Assembly (NCBI GenBank): GCA_900765115.1
Contig: CAAFQK010000005.1
Coordinates: 1-27,367, forward strand
Source of the DNA: an uncultured Collinsella sp.
Lineage (GTDB): Bacteria > Actinomycetota > Coriobacteriia > Coriobacteriales > Coriobacteriaceae
Direction of reading: 5' to 3'
DNA length: 27,367 bases
Shown: in pieces, positions 26,801 to 27,367 of the stretch
Layout of the letters: every line of letters begins with the position of its first letter
Position numbering within the stretch: the stretch's first letter is position 1
Translations under genes and position numbers: made by a program
Notes under the pieces: model-generated
The model's database searches: none
What the model was told of the DNA's origin: nothing
The model's input: the letters and a program-made list of their open reading frames with translations, nothing else

Positions 26801-26806
26801 ATTCAT
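14816..26806 (-). CDS. Giant sortase-anchored, multi-domain isopeptide (pilin/adhesin-like) surface protein
   Basis: The product has 3,996 residues. The ATG at 26806 has GGGAGGG 6 nt upstream; a TTG five codons earlier overlaps that site. A long-type signal peptide ends ...ATSASA-DQ (about residue 47). An N-terminal head of about 350 residues contains VWVYIDGVLVGDLGGIHEKA, the signature of fibro-slime-type domains. SpaA/Cna-B-like domains start near 402 (EVEKVDQNGEAVQGATFALY) and 702 (FVQKVDDLGVPVNGATFDLY). By eye I count about 15 FctA/Spy0128-like domains between about 1135 and 3920, each with an N-terminal lysine (as in KTLEGR), a central YTxSE glutamate and a closing FTNxY asparagine, the residues of Lys-Asn isopeptide bonds. 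Also visible are two DUF11-type modules (about 2415-2670) and three DUF7601-like units (about 969, 2679, 2942). A Gly/Ser linker leads to MPDTGD, a hydrophobic helix and RKRR. It likely forms a long, protease-resistant stalk for host or mucus binding. No sortase is encoded nearby. Confidence 0.95.
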   Translation of the reverse strand: MNRVYAKAQEILKPLGTKTNTVKRALKVLTVPLAACALMFGATSASADQVVPYSNHTVKTVNPTDTTVNLFDYWVVDGDNDKSATVNNINGGINKGHQLKFNSGAGTGINKWTGKSVIDGSGRLSFVKKKLVGGYPSIDAGTYTSYGSSDRYTDESLAYLFNNASQENHQQDGKAVYNNVQGLFQLENGYYVYDSYGSKGNYAVYNYTTNSFNVYDKAGVYKDSVSSDNLGQFFPFDSADKVFEEKNSQLSPLKITDGTNDTLNHHFGMSMTTEFVQPNGGKTIKNEDMIFEFSGDDDVWVYIDGVLVGDLGGIHEKATLKINFATGEVKVGHIDGANGTKKEIETTNIKTKFQAAGADTTNFSGNTFSNSTKHTLSFFYLERGAGASNMSLKFNLTTLPSSEVEKVDQNGEAVQGATFALYQSDENWTVPDGAKPVARGTTKANGQLVLMKSDEKSDDSVLSFDEEHADGHDYFVLKEEGLPEGYRSSLTSSTTATPGELHLQYKQAAASGSGGVVVAPQTTVTMADGTTQWTGSRMWLNGGYLAAKETISLNKDIKDNKNKPINSGTTFAVVLKRTDKSKKDTDESAWTAVTGNPLDGYKLCSAHGIAGAVEAARSADTSVFAVNTKGDYEVTVRSLPGDIEKYAAMLQDKSQSEYTVAVYHTTASSLAEATTENTSMVEYQATNRQFSTVIHLTNVQNRLFVQKVDDLGVPVNGATFDLYKAEDVTGNSPSTYAIKSGATPYDTVQANGMTYPYEIKGAACFPLDSAKHEPLIKGTYYLRESMNPDGYEKNSTITKVIVDDSGVYVDAGEENDGVRSMSGPGSLIASLAQFGSPDSIDNTLTHIKGKLQSATGADVKGNLTWGQTSTAEGVTPSLENDLMHMRYDKAPQGTKTVLRYVEDEGVRDGQLATIFADTGINRMALYQEDDSSYIDDASKARTNLGTLQLNHLFTTATAVQYTDRRVARLQVTKTVTADSGLTAPTKDAKDNDLTFMFKFTLPESQKGYEAHVFEASGEPVGNSFRLKNGDTHSIKAGETIRVYDLKKDDNYSVSELTTKGKASNGDVLASIVNTVTGSAEESVLPAGFSLVKRKVGGEEQSGTGNTIEGKIVALAGGKIPASNKLEFINNYSASSVTLKAKDGLSAKKVLEGRDWADGDSFTAQLTADDGVPMPGGAKSKVATVELTNDQPATFGDITYTKPGTYTYTISEVIPGSDAGADGISYSAAVYTATVVVEDNHAGALAVASVKVVQECNDAGVDTKTDVAGKVATFTNHYDTHEAKITIHARKILTDNAGSFPLSQNAFSFTLEGVGGLADVNAAFSPNTVDASVTAPMPEGAKDNTATVGNNDKGTVTWPAISYTAKADAGRAYVYKFAENPGSITGITYDGSVYYAVVRNAKKSAGIQTSIEYYKIAEDGSVKQLDTNVTPSFTNIYSVEPTSATLQGQKTVSGRDWNQGESYAFNLAAATDDAGATGLGKTTKQAVTDGAVAIGVNRAVASTPESGRVASFSFGTEAAPTVTFNRAGTFSFNITEKATQDVQAGMSMDKHTARATVVVTDLDESGNHTGKLRVSSVTYANTGASDADKLVTDKAAFTNAYHASGTFDGVTVSKTLEGRASTAGQFTFAVTGLWYNGIQTSVDGADASLSNKAAGAGVSGAVVGASGQEKLFARTLTEQDLGHTFAYRIRENQPAAAGYAYDTGYTGDVIVLVKVLAHKDDPAKLYTVTTVLKGAGVTELLGDGVDASALTDEKIVQLKQDSHTYVRQYDASEAGATAPTVSFVNRYTASLDYGAAGGLWIEKTLTYPKDATIFGSPKSTFRYTVKPADETSANKVGLSTDGKVFETANVEANVPKTVSLVPAGGLTFTQDDAGKTFTYTVSEIDDKATGYTYDKTVHTVRAVVADNGDGTLRVTTSVSKPGDGGDELEDQWIYPSDATSTGVATVKFKNTYTVTEAATYTPSVTKVVAGADAPGKFTFAMTAADDATKTAIDGKLITGSSMSAENGYAEEKQTTAALKDGEHEKIDFSKLTFNKPGTYKFAINEQVPNGLGEWTYDTHTYVLTITVTDEGGKLVARADGTTGSEGFIFTNSYQTSTSYELQGGLEIVKTLNGHDLHAGMFGFTVTGEGDASIEKLNKLLRADEGKLTVTNDEPQSDGTSHTGILGGLTFATGDADKTFAYKIVENGGGRGGYTYDSTYWKVEIAVKKRDNGSLYTVTTVKHYDANDVEEPRDANTFSSESGTAKAQVSFTNSYIATGTFDGLAAEKVMDSGDKIEAGQYTFDLYAEKTDGSLEKMDEGKTQASDNGIATVDFGKVNFKLGGALGGSHELTIDLAGAVKDGVATKQHNADHTTTYSFNLVAKERLANLPEGVRPVDTSATCRVLLEVTDNNNGKLTSKVTYRNGTENGKIVFHNTRDKVKTIGTVAKPDVDIDGQLLSVGDSYVYTINWVNTEADANGNLVPANVTVTDKLPAGVVFEAFEGECADKGAASGQSLTWDLGKQPAGSHGSVRVRVKITEDAVEDAQGAVGTVKNAATITVGNKSYTGTTTNYVPKKSESDAQDSSGLGIKLGDELTYTIGYKNTEGASATVKITDAVPAGTEFVEFAGDHKDAGSKDNDGSLTWTLKDVPAGKEGTVQFKVRVTENAFKSGGASGDISNQASVAVGNNPAVKTNTTTDEVSDGRLTLSKTVTAAEGITAPNKAFTFKVLLYQADGTTPLAGTFAFAGRLSGTNGTYVSGQIKSGDTIELKAGGSVTVTLPMGAHYEVQELDSKGNLMTSEDGFAVVDKANPQKGTVGQATKVGFTNVYSVESTKVENAFKVQKKISGRNWTTSDVFTMTLTAQGEAPMPKGAKDGVSTIKLHEDAQVGNFGTIEYTKPGTYTYVVAEQPGDETSLIFSKATYRATVTVTDDGAGKLSAKIKIAQLTDDAGDAVERTVEAAVFTNTAKTGSLTVKKTAVGGDSQREFGFTVALADGDGEPVSGTFGKGEHAVTFTDGKATFTLKDGGEKTVAGLPVGAHYTVTEDAAEGYTTTVNGADGSKAEGTVTEAGATAAFTNTYGTATEGRDVSTAGLFTKTLKGRDWAESDSFQFTLTGEGGAPMPEGSADGSKTVSVTAVAGTKAGDRVAFDFGPIRYTLDDIKDAGFAEVGGKRVRAKTFTYAVREVRPDDGSAIAGVDYDGHAATMTVTVTDDGSGNLTATTPAIAQVSGGDFVNTYTTELDYSARAGVRLSKTLSGRAMEAGQFAFTVTADAETAAKLGLKTDKDAYAVAAADDGEAAVVDLIGGAAKGDVTFTDADAGKTYSFTVTESKLGGEGYTNDTAPRTVAIAPTYDAATGKLTVTTTVVKGGVEVARSEVSTADDAASLPAPVTVAFQNSYEGTGTLGGEGDVTIDAAKTLTGRAAAAGEFSFSVRDAHGNVVATASNRASDDGEAAELTFSPIAYTTGSLEQMAADGTATKAADGSWSIPYTVSEDTAALPAGVTATASSFDITVKVTDNGKGGLDVAVTYPEGCDGKLSFVNGYGTNEASVDLAGTKTLALSQAGLGLTQADIADKHTFKIEPLDGAPTPVDASGKTVTEATNDAAGNVELGSVTFRQPSDLDDVEIDGDGLRTKTFAYRVSESGSVDGVANDAVASRTFMVKVVEDTNTGTLAAKVLPAEGTPEGKGAFEFTNTYGVEPTPSSVTDQIKVNKKLKGRDLAEGEFEFQLVEINADGSESIAATGRNAADGTVALNPITYTAPGTHSYELREVAGAAGGVTYDRAVHRVRTTVTDAGNGKLTVKHDLVDAEGNPTGDGSVTFTNGYEAAPVTLKLGAAKVLKGAELKAGQFSFELKSRDGKVMSTAKNAADGSVTFDALTFKQAGTYTFTVSEVDDGRVHVTYDKAVHKIVVTVSDEAADGTKTGYLSAKVSYEGDANLPPVFTNSYAENPGTPGTPEKPGTPGGGSDGGSDSGSGGSSGDGSKGGMPDTGDRSLPADALAVMAGIGALTAAGGAVLYRKRR

Positions 26807-26879
26807 GAAGGCCCTCCCCAATCCATGAGGACGGCAAGCCGTGGCTCGCTATATGTGTGTCGTCGTCCCCATCGATGCA

Positions 26880-26911
26880 AATATACGCCCCCCCCCCGCG
26901 CAGAAACGCAA
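26880..26911 (-). promoter_or_regulatory. Candidate promoter of the giant gene with G10 spacer tract
   Basis: On the minus strand TTGCGT (26911-26906) and TATATT (26885-26880) are separated by 20 bp that include ten consecutive G (26897-26888). A spacer of 17 would be optimal, so loss of about three G would strengthen the promoter. The start would fall about 60 nt before the ATG. An alternative upstream promoter, TTTAAA (26952-26947) with TATATT (26930-26925) at 16 bp, needs no spacer change. Confidence 0.5.
26888..26897. repeat. Homopolymer tract, C10 on plus strand (G10 in the giant-gene leader/promoter)
   Basis: Ten consecutive C on the plus strand is the longest homopolymer I see in the window, 82 bp upstream of the surface-protein ATG. 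Tracts of this length slip readily during replication and are the typical substrate of phase variation. Confidence 0.9.
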
Positions 26912-27367
26912 GGCGGGACATCGCAATATACTTAAAATTGTAGCAATTTAAACGACCCACTATTCCGCGTCAGGTTGCCACTCGGTCGTCAAATCGAACC
27001 ATTCGCGCCATCAAAGGAGCTCGGCAGGATAAAACCGTCGGCAATCTTTATCCCCCACAACCCACAAAATAGCCCGTCCCAAATAGACTGGTCTGACGCT
27101 GCGCCACGAAAAGGGCTTATCTACTACGTTTAGGCCGCAGGGGTCAACCATAGCCGGCTTTTTAGAAAATCGGCAAGCTTTCTACCTGCACTGATAATTG
27201 TTCTCGGGGGAAGCGGGCACTGCGGGGCGCGGCGACGGCGCGCGATTTCCGCGTCGCAGCGCTACCCTGATGCTGAATGCCGGGACGATGACCCACCGAC
27301 CTGCTGACGCCTCTTCGGCCGTCCTCAAATCCGACCTGTCTCGCCCCGGCTTCACATCAAAAGAAAC
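26912..27367. other. Upstream region of the giant gene, no convincing gene
   Basis: This stretch holds the alternative TTTAAA/TATATT promoter and AT-rich DNA near 26930-26960. Two short minus-strand frames exist (46 codons ending at 27011, and an edge-crossing frame ending at 27182), but neither has a ribosome site or recognisable domain. A small TTTCTAAAAAGCCGG segment near 27165 shows no clear hairpin. I would leave it unannotated. Confidence 0.5.

Noticed and set aside
27011..27151. 46-codon minus-strand frame upstream of the giant gene
   Set aside because: No ribosome site and no family resemblance. Could be part of a conserved intergenic sequence; not enough to call a gene.
27182..27367. 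Minus-strand frame open at the window edge
   Set aside because: Arg/Pro/Ala-rich, no start visible within the window, no domain. Cannot be distinguished from chance.

Overview
The window looks like a chromosomal segment of a high-GC, Gram-positive gut actinobacterium of the class Coriobacteriia, most likely Collinsella. This rests on composition, a phosphoketolase next to a LacI-type regulator, a very large sortase-anchored isopeptide protein, and several dispersed palindromic repeats. The species is inferred, not proven.

Layout. 1-257: two large perfect hairpins with related cores. 280-2808 (-): xylulose-5-phosphate/fructose-6-phosphate phosphoketolase. A LacI-family regulator (3013-4041, -) lies just upstream, and two copies of an AAAACGTTTT operator sit on the xfp promoter. 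4225-5220 (+): murB, whose last codons overlap a terminator-like hairpin. About 5238-5888: an IS200-type element with TnpA only. 6058-6609 (-): a small flavodoxin-like protein. 6778-6840: a short 23-bp tandem repeat. 6906-10637 (-): a two-gene heterodimeric ABC exporter with one degenerate ATP site. 10848-11914 (+): a secreted coiled-coil protein whose sortase signal lies in the -1 frame behind a C5 run. 12024-14463: a small accessory island bracketed by a 77-bp direct repeat. It holds an IS21 istB remnant, a small membrane peptide, an XRE-regulator remnant and an AAA/DUF4143 ATPase preceded by three 23-bp repeats. 14503-14599: a 97-bp palindrome. 14625-14735 (-): the SRP RNA with a clear promoter and terminator. 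14816-26806 (-): one gene for a 3,996-residue cell-wall-anchored adhesin or pilin-like protein. 26880-26911: its candidate promoter, with a G10 tract in the -35/-10 spacer. 26912-27367: no convincing gene.

How the genes work together. The LacI regulator and xfp form a likely local sugar-responsive circuit. The ABC pair works as one complex. The coiled-coil protein and the giant protein are both surface proteins expected to need sortases encoded elsewhere. Both have a homopolymer tract at a decisive place (C5 in the coding frame, G10 in the promoter spacer), so surface display could be phase-variable. The AAA/DUF4143 repeat array shares an 11-base tail with the array at 6778-6840, which hints at a repeat-marked family of such loci. 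No CRISPR array, tRNA or rRNA was seen.
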